64,000 nt of DNA from contig JANPWX010020521.1 in NCBI GenBank assembly GCA_024734555.1, forward strand, positions 248,827-312,826, read 5' to 3'. Position numbers and translations under genes: made by a program. Below the pieces are notes generated by a model, which was not told the origin of the DNA, ran no database searches, and saw nothing but the letters and a program-made list of their open reading frames with translations. Of this stretch, positions 22,732-34,800 are shown piece after piece; the stretch's first letter is position 1; every line of letters starts with the position of its first letter. Source of the stretch: Trochalopteron elliotii (Eukaryota; Chordata; Aves; Passeriformes; Leiothrichidae).

Positions 22732-23417
22732 TGTCCTAAAGTAACTATGATACCTGTATCCCCACATCGTCTGTTCTGTGTTCTGTACCTTTAAAACTGA
22801 TTCTGAAAGTAAGCAAAAAAAGAAAAAGCACGCAGTTTGTTTTAAGAAACAAACTCACTCCTCTAAATCTGCTCTCGTCCTTGAAACTGTGTGGTTATTT
22901 TTTTTTCCCTCGTCAGATGCACAAAAAACATCCAAAAAGAGAGGGGTTTTTTCCCCTTTGTTAATCAAGCTAGCTAAAACAAAAAAGCTTTCCTAAACTA
23001 TTTTTTTTTCCCTTTCTTTTTTTCTCTTTAGAACTGTTTAAATCTACTCTGAACTAAAAAACCCAAAAAAGCACCAAAATCTTGCACCCGTAACCCACCG
23101 GGCCGGGACTCGGCATTTTCCAGCACCAAAGCAACTAAAACCGATAAACAAACTCCTAGCACAAACTCTCAGTTTTACCCTCTCTCTTCAAAGCAGCAAG
23201 AGGTTTTATTGTTTCCTGTTATTATTATTGTTATTATTATTATTCATTCTTTATACTTGTAGTCATTTTCTTTGTTAAATAAATAAGTTGTTTTTTTCCA
23301 CTCTTCTCTGAAAAAGTTCTTTCCCCAGACTGGCTGGGGGGAGGAACTGTTTAAATTTGCTTTTCAGAAAAACCCCATTCAGAAATTTCCTCCCAAATTT
23401 GCCAGAAAACCAAAACA
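22732..23417 (+). repeat. 3' LTR, G-to-A edited
   Basis: This 686-base LTR is the partner of 16940-17635. Editing is dense over most of it: CAGGGAAAGAAGAAG became CAAAAAAAGAAAAAG, CACGGAGGGC became CACAAAAAAC, ACTGGGATC became ACCAAAATC. By eye about sixty sites are G in the 5' copy and A here, and about three the reverse. A short GC-rich pocket at 23094-23113 is untouched. Edited G bases are mainly followed by A or G, i.e. TC and CC on the minus strand. Confidence 0.93.
23278..23283 (+). promoter_or_regulatory. AATAAA polyadenylation signal in 3' LTR
   Basis: This is the counterpart of the 5' LTR hexamer at 17500-17505, in GTTAAATAAATAAG. It would be the functional genomic-RNA processing signal of the provirus. 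Confidence 0.65.
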
Positions 23418-26400
23418 CTGTCTCATGCACATTCTTTGCTAAAGCTGACCCTGACAATGTGTGTTGAGCCCATCTGTTTCCTCTAGATTTGAACTTTGTG
23501 CTTGAGGTTCACATTTTATTACCACAACTACCACTGAGAGGCACGGACACCCTCCAGCTGGTGCCAAACCACCCTGTGTCAAAACTTCTGAAGTGTCCCA
23601 TTCCTTTGTTCCCCTCTTCTCTCAATCCCAGCTACAATCTAATGGTTCCTCCTCTTTCTGCCCTTCCTTCTTTCCTCTCTTTTCATTTTTTCCTGAGGTC
23701 AATCAGCTGCTTTTTCCCTAATTTATCCTTGTGTTTGGTTAATTTAGAGGGAGTTTTAGGAGTTGACTCAGATCATAAAAGGCTCTAAAGGGCACCAAAA
23801 CAACAACTAAATGGAGTTGCACATTCTTCCACTGTGGGATTTACTGTCTAGGTTTGTTTTGAGTATTCATCTTATACTGGCTGTTCAAACAAAGCAAGAA
23901 GTTGTACTTTTTGTCAGAACATCCCCAGTTTCAATTGTATCATCCATTTAGAAAGAAAGTGTCCAGGTAAACTGACAAGTTCTTAAACAATATTGATAAA
24001 CGGGAAGGGAAAGCCAAGATTTGCAAAGGAATACAACATCTCTCTGGCCTTGCATCTTCTTCCTCCATTATCCTTTAGGAGAGTGGTAGGGATACCAGTC
24101 TCTGACAGCAGGCATGGAAGAAATGCAACACCAAGAACTTTCTATAATTTACCAGCCTGAGGGCAGCACAGAGAGACTAAGCCATTACACCAGGTAGTCA
24201 GATAGCATTTTTAATTCATTAAACTGCCAGATGTTTTGTGTGATGGACAATTATCCAATGGCTTTTTTACTCCCTGCGACTCTGAGTTGCACTATAGCCA
24301 GAAAAATTGTGTTGAACACAATTTTGAAATGTGCGGGAAATGGAAAGTGAAGTAAGAAAGACAGCAATAAAGATGTAGTGCTTTCTCCCTCCTCAGATGA
24401 CAAGGAAATCAAGCAAACATTTCCTCACAAGATAATCTTAACAGCTTGTTTCAGAGACGAGTCACAAAAGAAATTAAATGTTCTGCTAAGGATGGGGTCA
24501 ACTGCCAGTCAAGACTCAGAGCTCTCAGTAAAGGTCTCTAGAAAGAGAAGGTGTGAAGAGATGCTGAGAATCTTTAGTATAATTAGGGAAGGAATTTTTT
24601 CAGAATTTGTTTAAAATACAGCTTTTATTTTTTTAGATCAAGGAACAGTGAATATCCTAGGATGGTTAAAAATCCCCTTCACTTTACATAGGCATATTTC
24701 AGAAAAATCAGAGTAAATAGCTAAGCTTTGTGTCACTAGAAAGCAGGCAAGACATTTCACTGCTGGAAGAAGAGGAATCTGGATACTCTAGGGAACACCA
24801 AGGAACATAAAAACTGCAGTTAAACAGACAATTCATTTCACTGGCTCTCCAATAGAGCAAGGCAAACATAGCATCGGTCAACTCTGAAAATGTGGATCCA
24901 CTTATAAACACAGAACTGCTTTCAGCATTCTTGTGCGGGATTTGAATTTTCTAGGGGGAGTATCAATGTACTTGGAGAAAATAGATAATTACCCCCCAAA
25001 CCAGCTACACACTTAAACCAGTACACTACTTGAAATGAAATGGAAGTGCCTTAGATATTAAAATCTGTCTTTCTAGATAATCTATCAATGTGATATACTG
25101 TCTAGATCCTAATTAAAGTCAAAATCATGTGCCTGGCTATTGCTTTCATGATTTCATCTTGTCCGCTCAGAATTAAATCTAAAAAAGGAATAGCTGAGTC
25201 CTGGTTTATAATTTTTTCCAGATTCTAAAGAGGTCTCAGTAGAAGGTATGGGAAAAAAAAAAAAAAAAAAGACTTCTTGCTTTTGCCTTTTAAAATTTAC
25301 TACTTCTAAAATTGCCAGTCAACAAATTCAGTTTTCCATGTGAAAGTCAGGCCAGGTTAGTTATGTCTCTTGCAAAGGCAGCAATAAAGAATCAGCTGGT
25401 TGTGAGAAGGGACAGCTCCCAGCTCCTACCGTGTCAGTATGCTGGCACTGATGAGTTACTTGTAATTTATTTCAGTCAGCAGAGACAGCAGATACGACTC
25501 TGTGTGCACACAGGAAGGATTGCTCAAGTCAGAACAGACCATTCTATTCAAAGGCAACTTTCAGTGTAAAGTTACAATTTGTCATGCTCCTAGAAGGGGG
25601 AGAAAAATTACTATAATGCTTCCATTGTTGCATAAAGCAAATGTGTGGCTGGAGTTTGATGAGGTGATCTGGCTTTTAAACTTAATCCTGGAAAACAGTG
25701 ACTGAGGAGTTACTGAATACAGCTGACAGAGAGGGAAAATAGAGACAAGATTAGCTTCATTAAAGTATTTTCATCATGGAAATAGAATTTTAAAAGATAG
25801 GTAAGGTGAAATTGCTTAAATTGTGAGATTCCAATAAGCAATATCCCAATATTTTGCAGACAGAATTTCACTCTTTTTCTTGAATTGTTTAAAGTTTTTC
25901 TGCTTTTTAAAAATTTGATTAATTATTTATTATTCTCAGTGGAGAGAAGGAAATGTGAGATGCTTAAAGTTTTAATAGGGTAGGATAATTTATATCTGTT
26001 TCATATTTTTTTTTAATTTAATTCTTTGACTAACATAACCAGAATTATTAAAATTTCTGAGAAATCATTGGGGTCTTTTGGCTGAGTACAGTCTGTTAAG
26101 CTTTTTCTAATGCATATTGCTCTGTGGGTATGTTGCTATTGGCATTGATGGGGAGACATGGTTGTGCTCAGCCTGCAACCACCACAGGCTAAGACAAGAT
26201 CAAAAATGGCTGACATATATTTTTCTATTTTATGAAAATGAGACTGATTTTAATTGTGATACGGTCCATGTACCATTTGCATCTGAAGAACTGCAAAAAG
26301 CACACACAGAGTTTATAAACAGAGCCAAATTGATTAAATACTGACAGAGGACAATGCCTATGCAGAGACCTAATACCATGACTGGTTAAAAATTAATGCA

Positions 26401-29400
26401 GCTGAAACTGTTCCAAGAACTGAACATAAATCTTGATCTGTGCCATTAGCCACAAGTCAGGGCAGCTGCCTGATTTGATGTCCTGCCTTCACCAGCAGCC
26501 TGTGTTCATCAGCAGGTGCAGGATGTCCTTTGTATCAGAAGTTATCCTAATAATGGTTTAGCTGGAAGTTTTTTAAAAAGAAACTTTACATCCCTTCTAA
26601 AGTCTGTTTCTGATTTTATGGTGCAGCTTTGTGTTTACTCTGTCTACGTTTTATCACATGAAGAAGAATTAGCCTAGGAGGGATGATAGGGTGGACATTA
26701 TTTATATATTTCAGTAGTAGGAGAAATCTGCATTTATTCTGGTGCTTCAGGTCCTAAATTAGTTGTAAAATTTGAAATGGTCTTCAAACTAATTGCATGT
26801 TATTAGGTTCATTTGTAAGGAGAGTGAAAATCATTCCAGCTTCTGCATTGTGTTGTTCTGGAAACTTACATCTATCTCAGTACAGAAAGGTGAGCCTTCT
26901 GATAACCAAGAACGGACAGAAATTTGTCACGGGAGGTGCCTTGTAGCATAATGTGGTACTTAGCTTGAAATACTTAACTTGTATTCCTGCTGAGGAACAG
27001 CAATTTTCTTCATTTTCCTGTTTTTCATCCTAGAAAACATTCATACAGAATATCTGCACTCCCAGGTGTTTGCAAAAGATAGAATTAGCCAAGAAAATAT
27101 TCTTTAGGTTCAAGGCCTGTGCCAGGAAACATGGAAGGGTGTGGCAAATTCGGAAATTGAGCCTGACAAAAAGAGCTACACCTAATATGATTGCTGGTGG
27201 TGCTCATGCAGTTGGTCATCCAGGTGAGAGGGTGACAATGCCATGGTGTCCTCAGACATTAATATTTTATTTAATCCCTCATGTTTCAAGCCTACATGCA
27301 TGAGGAAAATGCACAGAGATGATAATGGCCCTCTGGATTTATTGGGTTTTTTTTACTGAACCTTAAAAATGAGACAGTCATCACTGAAGCAGAGTTTTTT
27401 ACCTTCCTAAATCATCCTATGGAAGTTGCACTCATAACAGAGACTGACTCTACATGTTGATATGGAAAACAAAACTTAATGCTCATCTCTTCGGAAGGAA
27501 AGTCAAATTTCTACTACAGTGACTGGTAATCTTTTGTCTTGACTTTCTGAGATGTGCAAAAGTGCTGGGTTTGTCTGAAGTGGGATTACTTTCCTCCTCT
27601 CTAGTTAATCTAGTGAAAACATTACTTGTATCTTTAAAAAATCATGTCTGCACAAGACTGTAATTTAAAGGCTAAAAGCATTAGAGAAGAAACTTCTCTT
27701 TTGTTGCCATTTTGGACCCTGTACAATATTGGTTTCATTTTCGAAACTCCTGTTAGGACTCACAAAAAGGTAAGTATGTAAGAATCAGAGAGTATCATGA
27801 GAATAAAATGAGTATTGTTGTTGCCCTGAGTGAATAACTTTTAAAAATCACTTTTAACATCTCTCATACTGTATAGCAACAACAAATTCCAGGATTTTTA
27901 ATGCCACACCAAACACTCTCTTTTTGCCCCTGCATGTGGCTATTAATTCCATTAACAAATGAGAAAAGTGGATGCAACTCATTTAAACCTGTTGATAGCT
28001 TCAAATTATCAGTATTTAAAGGAAATATTCAGATAGAACTTTCTATTTTGTTACAAATAGGAGACTTTTCTTGGTGACATCCATCATAGTTAAGAATCTG
28101 CTGGGAATGCATCTGATATATTGACATTTGCGGTCATTACACTGCAACTCACTAAAAGGTTTCCTTAAACAGCAGGATTTTCACCTGAGGCTGCAGCATG
28201 TGTTGGAAAATTGGTGTTATTTGAGAGGGGCTTTCTGGAAAACTTAAAATCTGCATTTTTGTTTTTAAATACTAGGTTTAGTTTTGCCAGAAATATGATT
28301 AAATCTGCCCTGCATATGAATTGCAGATTACTTTGTTCACAGTGGTGGGAAAAGAGGAAAATGGAAAGCATGCATGGTTTAAGACACTTATTTTACTCGT
28401 CCCTCAGGGAAGGACAACAGGGACATGGGAGATGAGGTAGTAAAACTTTGTTCAAATTCTGCATGTGGGATGTCTGGAAATGCCAAGCCTCACAAAAGAC
28501 CCAGACCTTCCTTCCCTAACTTTTCATTCTACATGGAAGGAAACTTTTCCACTAAAACATAATCCTTCACCACAGCTGGAAATCTATATGTTTTGCTCTT
28601 TCCTAGATGAGACTGTGTCAGAGAAATTTCTCAAAATCTCCTGGTGTTGCAGCTTCCTGGTGACACTTTTAACTCATCCATGAATATATAGAAACATTCA
28701 CTGTCCCAGAGGATAAATCAAGGCCATTCATTGCCTATGGCTGCCACAACGGCCCACAGTGGACCTATACTTCCTGACAGGTGTTTTAATTCTGGCAAAT
28801 CACTTTCTGAGCACATTTTATTTGTTTCTTGTTCCATTCCTACCATTTTATAAGGTTTTGTTTCTTCATTAACTCAGTCATGAGCTGGAAATAGATATGT
28901 GTATCTCATGAGTGTGCCCCAGAGAGGGGCAATAATACACAATAATGCTTTGTTTGATGCATTAGAATGAAGACTGTCAAATTATGAGATACTATTATTA
29001 TAGTACTACTTATTACATCTATAATGATATAGTACCATACCAGCTTATTGGCTGTGTTGTATGTATATATAATATATATTATACATGTCTATTTTACACA
29101 GATAGTACTTATTGCTTATTTACACAGGTATTATTCATTATTTTAAACAGATATCATTTAATACATGTCATAATTGTAGTATTATAGTCCCCCAAAGAGA
29201 TGAAAACTGAAACATTAATATCTGAATAACTCAAGTTCTAACAGTAATTTACAGATCTGAGGAAAATATGAAGTTCATAAGAACTTTTGCCTGAGTTTTG
29301 CCCTTTGTCTGGATGCTCTCCAAGTGGTCTCTGTGTCATGGGCTGGGACCAGTAGTTCTTGCTACTGGAGCAGCACCATGTGGCAAAGCAGGCAGGTTCT

Positions 29401-29735
29401 GAGAGCCTCCCTGTACTGTGAGAAATGGACCCTGGCTTTTTTAATTAAGGAAGGAGGGGTTTTTAAAACTTAGAAATATGGAACTTAACACTAAAACTTC
29501 CAGTTTTATTATCAATATTGTGGACTTGATTTTCAAAGGCAACTGTCTCTCAATAATTCTTACAGACTGCAGACTGGAATCTTTATACATTTTAATTTGC
29601 TCTACCAAGATGTTGTTTTTTAAAAACAAGTAACAGGTTAAAATCCAGGTATAAGGCAGTTATATTAAAAATAATTGGATATCTGGGGGGTTTTCTCAGT
29701 ATTTGTTTCTCAAAACTGACACACAAGCTAGACAT
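23418..29735. other. Intergenic sequence right of the provirus, no gene recognised
   Basis: G content returns to normal at once after the 3' LTR, which marks the limit of the edited DNA. Only short unconvincing frames are present (up to 99 codons, 23489-23788). An 18-base poly(A) lies at 25253-25270, and an AT-rich stretch with TATA-like and TTATTA runs at 28984-29180. Confidence 0.5.
25253..25270 (+). repeat. Poly(A) run of 18
   Basis: An uninterrupted A run. No retrocopy body or target duplication was recognised upstream, so it is simply a homopolymer. Confidence 0.9.
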
Positions 29736-29900
29736 GGAATCATAGAATCAGTAAGGCTGGAAAACTCTTCCAAGATCATGGATTCCAGCCTTTGGCCAAG
29801 CACCACCTTGTCAATTACACCTCAGCACTAAGGTTCATGTCCAGCTGATTCTTAAACACCTCTGCCACAACAAGCAAGGACTAAACCCACAAAGTAACAG
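29736..29900 (-). mobile_element. CR1 LINE 3' end fragment
   Basis: The plus strand begins GGAATCATAGAATCAG and continues with a CR1-tail-like GGCTGGAAAACTCTTCCAAG, GATCAT and TTCCAGCC, the reverse complement of a CR1 3' terminus. Similarity fades after AACACCTCTGCC near 29863. Very short, 5'-truncated copy in the minus orientation. Confidence 0.75.
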
Positions 29901-31419
29901 CAGCCTCCACCTCACTCCTTTTCCCACTTCAATTTTAAAAGCTGGTTTTGATGTTAATTCTATACCTGATTTGATGAAGCCTATTTAATGAGTTTAAACA
30001 TTTATCTTTCTGCAAGTTGTTAATTACAGCTGCATTTGTATTGAAAATGGAAAGGTAAACAGAGATGATAACTTCTGGTCTTTGCTAATTCTGTTTTAAG
30101 GAATTTCAGAATATGGACAATGCTTGGAAGAAAATATGTACTAAGGAACAGGACTTTAGTGGATGGTTAATAATCATAATGGCAACTATGAACATAATAA
30201 TGATGCTATTGATAGCAATAACCAGTTATTTTGCTTTTTAATTTATACTAATTACCTGAAGAAACCACAGAACAAATTCTTGATTGGTACATTTTTCAAG
30301 ACAAATTGTGAAAATTAATTCATTTCCAAATAAAACTTTCAGCTGATTAAGTGCTGATATGCTCTTCTTTCTATTTTATATGGAAAGTTTTTTGTATGGT
30401 CAGAATATCCTGGATTCCATAAAAGCAAAATATGTTAAGTGAGGGTATTTTTAATTACAGGAAGCGAAGCTTAAAAGAAGTATGACATTTTTCAAACCTT
30501 TCCCCTCTTTTTTTCCCCTTAAGTTGAGATTGAGTGAATATTTGATACTGCTGAGAAGCAGGGCAATGATTCAGGCAGGCACTTGAAAACATGCCTAATT
30601 TTAAGCTATGCATTTGTTAAATAAAGAGCCAGCTAGGGCTTGTGGGATCCTCATTCAGATTTAAACCTGAGTCAGTATCTTTTGTGCATTGAAAGTCAGG
30701 AAAAATGAACTAACCCAATTCTGATTCCTAATGATGAATCCAGTTAAGCAAGTATGTGGGTGTTTAAGGACTGTTCCAATTTATGCTTTCTATTTTTGTG
30801 TTACTTATGCTGTGATTAAAATAAGGATATAATGGACATACACTGTGCACAGATTACTTCTGTCTTCAGGAGCATTTCTCTTCCTGCTTCCCTGTATTTC
30901 TTGAGGTTTTCTCTTTCCCTGGTCAGTAAGATTTTTGTACTACTTTGCAATAGTGTAAGAACTAACTTCTTCTATCTGTTATAAGTATTATTGATAAACA
31001 ATTATTCATATAAACATGGCTCCCTCTTTCAGTTTGTCTGTGATGTGTGAGATATTTCTCAGGGGTTAAATGCAAACTCCAGCTTTGCCTGTAACACCAC
31101 TGTAAAACCACAGTTTTCCCTTGGTCAGTGCAAAACTGACTGCAATAGCAAATGTGAATGGGTAGAAATCTATCTCAATAGCAGAGAGGAAAGGAAAAAG
31201 CCAGGATGTTTGCACTTACTGACCTGTGAGAGAAGTTTCAATTCTGGAATTGCAGGGATGTGAAATACCACTGTTCACACACAGTGAAGAAATGCCATCG
31301 TGCTGGTGCAGATTTTTTTCCTTTGTTGGATTAGAAAAAGACATCACACAACAGAAAAGCCCAGGATCTTTGTCATTCTGCACATCCTTGTGTCGTCTAG
31401 AAGATCTTTTTCACAAAGG
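29901..31419. other. AT-rich intergenic sequence, no gene seen
   Basis: No frame above 60 codons with plausible content and no repeat recognised. Confidence 0.55.
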
Positions 31420-31830
31420 TGGTCAGAGGGATGGAACTCCTTCATATGAAGACAGACTGAGAGAGATGGGGGTGCTCAGCCTGGAGAAGAGAAGGCTTCA
31501 GGGAGACTTTATAGCCCCTTCCAAAGTCCAAAGAGTCTTCAGGAGAGCTGGAGGGGGAATCTGGACAAGGGAGAATGGCTTCCCACTTCCAGAGGGCAGG
31601 GTTGGATGGGATACTGCAGAAAAGGTCTTCCCTGTGAGGGTGGTGAGGCCCTGGCACAGGGTGTTCAGAGAAGCTGTGGCTGCCCCTTCCCTGCAAGTGT
31701 CCAAGACCAGGCTGAGCAGGGCTGGGAGCAACCTGGGATAGTGGAAAGTGTCCCCAGTCACAGCAGGGAGGTTGCAGTAAGTGACCTTTAAAGTACACTC
31801 CAACCCAAACCATTCTGTGATTCTGTGATG
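31420..31830 (+). mobile_element. CR1 LINE 3' end, plus orientation
   Basis: CR1 phrases run in forward order: GGTGCTCAGCCTGGAGAAGA near 31470, AGGCCCTGGCACAGGGTG near 31646, GTGGCTGCCCCTTCCCTG near 31676 and GTCCAAGACCAGGCTG near 31700. It ends with two octamer-type units, ATTCTGTGATTCTGTGAT, at 31812-31829. Moderately diverged and 5'-truncated. The 171-codon plus frame and the 224-codon minus frame across it are by-products of its GC-rich sequence. Confidence 0.92.
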
Positions 31831-34800
31831 ACTCTATTACTATTGCATTTGGCCGCTCTTTTTCTTTTAGTTCTCTATAATTTTGTGAACAAAACCAACC
31901 CTTCCCCATCCCAAGAGGATTGAGTTGCTTGAGCCCAGCTCCTAAACACAGTCCAGCAGTGGCAGAAACCATTCTCTGAAGTTTAACCTGAAACGTAGCC
32001 AAAGAGCTGCTGCAGATAGAATTAATCAGAAAATCTTCCATTGGGCCATAAGGTGAAGAAAGGACCCCCTGGCTTTCTAAACTGCTTCTAGGATAGAAGC
32101 CTGGATGTGGCTGCATTCAATCTTTGCTCCAGAGTTAGGCAACAGTTTATATTTAAATATTTATAGAGGTGTAATTAAATCTTTATGTGACTTTGTCCTT
32201 CAGCAGTACGGATGGTGCACCAAATATATTTATATAAATAATTATTTATTTAAATTTATTGCAGTAAGGATTAGACTAAAAGATCATCAGAATTATTTAC
32301 TACACAACATAGGTATCTATAACTACAAGTACAATGCACTATTTTTGAAGCAATATTAAAGCTAGCAAAAACCAAAAATTTCGTAGATATTGATGCCACT
32401 CACCTACACCAATGACTATGCCAATCTCAGACTCAGGGAGTAACCTTGAGTGACATTCTTGTTCAAGGCAGGAATCTTCACACTGTAAGGAACGTGTTAA
32501 AGGTCCCTGATGCTAAAGACTGGGAATTGTTAAAGTTAAGACTGCAAATCCTGTGTCTCCAGGCCTGTGTCATTTTAGCAGCTTTTAGGTAAGTTATTGA
32601 TAACTTGTTGGTTCCCTTATCAGGTACTTTAAGAGTTAGTTTGTTCTTCCTCAGGATGTTTAATTTTAGGAATGATTAGTCAGGCTGGTTTCAGGTTCTT
32701 CAACATCAAACACAGCATGCCCTTCCCCCACACACTCCACCCCCTGCCCTCCATCCACCCCTGGTAAGTTCACAAATAACAAATTTGGAGTTGTTTTTAC
32801 GCCTGCTCCAGGTGGCATATCCAGCTACAGAATCCACCCCAAACCACCCTCAATTTAAAAATGCCAAAAACTGCTGTGCCCACAGCATCCCCAGCCAGGG
32901 GACAAGCTCAGACTGTGCTCCTGGGTCATGGCTGTGTCCCCAGCTCCCTGGGGCTCAGGAGACTTCAAGAGCTGGAAACAGACATCCACAAATGCTGGAG
33001 TCCCATTATATCCAGGACATTGGCAGCTGTGGGACTAGCACCAGCAACGAACGTGGATTGATTCTCACGTCCCATGTATCAGTCTGGCATCCACAGCCTT
33101 TGTGCATGTGCATTTATTTGGAAGCTGTTATTCCTTTTGTTTGCTTTCTTCTTACACAGACAGTGATTAGTTTAGTATATGCCCTGTTGAATTAATCACA
33201 GTTTAGTCTTCTCTGCTGGAATACAGATGTTCCCATTTATATCCAGTAAAAAGCGAAGAACGCTGCATTTTTCTTTCTAATGCCCTAACACATGATTTTG
33301 GGAAGAAACAAGTTTTTATCCGGAAAAGAGAAAATACATACTTTGCTGTTTTCCCTTATTTACTCAGACAAATCCCTTTATCACTGGTGAAAAAAAGAAC
33401 GGGGCTCTTCTACTAACCTTACATATCTGTTTCATTTCATTCAAGTGATAAGATTATGTGATTTCATGTTAAACATCACTTGTTCCTGCTGCTGGTGCAG
33501 AATTTATATGAATCAGAGAGTGAAATCATGACATCAAAGTCATATTTTTTTTAGAAGCACTAATCACCAGACTAATTATTGTTGTTTATTATCAATGCCA
33601 TAATGTACAGAATCAGATCTACTGTGAAAGTTGGAACTTTGACTCTAAGCCATCACAGCTCAGAATTTAGGTGTAAATGTTTATGCACATTGGTTTATGC
33701 AGATTTACCACTATTTTGTTTTACCTTCATTCAGGAAAAAATGTCATGTCAGGGCCAGAAGAAATGCCTGATCAGTCCTGTAAGATCTTCATGGATCTCG
33801 ACCTCCTCAGAGGGGTATACATGAAAAATATTTACCTATGTTTTGTGAACAAAGATTAAAGAGCTGTGGAGAGGAGAATAACTTAATACTCAACCTTACT
33901 GTGAAAAATAAGCAAGGTTCCTCAAGATCCTTTTAATTGATCTGTTGTGCTTTAATCTTAAAGCTGTCCCATACATCAGCTTTGACTTCCAGGAAACCTC
34001 AATCCTTTATAAAAAATGTAGTTCTGCTTACATTTCTGTCACAGAAAAGTTGCCGTTCTTTTCAGGAACAACAGGAATTGATCCACACTAAAGAAAACCA
34101 TGCCTGGGATATAAATGAAAGGCACATAGAGCTGCATTGAGCACTTATATTGTTCCAAAAGTTATGTCTGTTGTTGCACCGATAGGCAGAGAAAAGCTGA
34201 AGAGTTGAATGTAGATAAAAAAAAAAGTTTATAAAGAAAAAGATTAATAAATTAATAAATATATAAGAACATTAAACGCCAGCTCATATTTGCTTATCTT
34301 ATGTTCTGCATAACAACTGCTGTATAGAATATTATGCACCACCTCAGGTTGGCATGGAAATCATCCTGTAATAGAGGATGAGGATTTTTCCTCAATTGTA
34401 CCTGTGTTTGAAACAGCTGCTTCAATTACAGCAATAGATTGTATTTGTAAATTAAATCCACCAGTTCCTGGAAATCAGCTCATACCAAATGCTTTTGTTT
34501 GTGTTTCTAGCAACACAGGCCATTACAAGACTGGTAGAGCCACTGCTTGCTCTCACAGTACTTTCCCTAGAATCCTTAGTGAAATTCATTCTCTCAATTC
34601 CTTTCTTCAAAGGTTCCAGTGGCATGGTCTTTGGACTTCTTAGGATTGGTCTGGCAGTGCAAAATAAAGAGAGGACTTACAGCTCATCTTTCCAGATGCA
34701 AAGATAGATGAAAACTGGAGTATTCTCTGAGCCAGCTGTAAAAAATGTAGAACAAAAACCCAGAGGGACTAATGACTGCTCCAAGCCCCAGCAATTCTCA

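Larger units (their letters stand above)
16940..23417 (+). mobile_element. LTR-to-LTR endogenous retrovirus, heavily G-to-A mutated
   Basis: Two LTRs of about 690 bases begin TGTCCTA and end AACA, flanking about 5.1 kb of internal sequence with degraded protease, reverse transcriptase, RNase H and integrase motifs in the normal order. The primer site is of the tRNA-Lys type. The internal region and 3' LTR are strongly depleted of G relative to C, while the 5' LTR, the primer site and both host flanks are normal. Flanking pentamers are CTCTC (16935-16939) and CTGTC (23418-23422), a possible 5-base target duplication with one mismatch. No envelope region is evident. All reading frames are broken by stops. 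The primer site points to a class II-like element, but the 5-base duplication and the gag-pro-pol layout leave the class open. It is dead as a virus. Confidence 0.92.

Noticed and set aside
31226..32116. 171-codon plus and 224-codon minus frames
   Set aside because: Both cross the CR1 tail at 31420-31830 and have no similarity to a protein family that I recognise.
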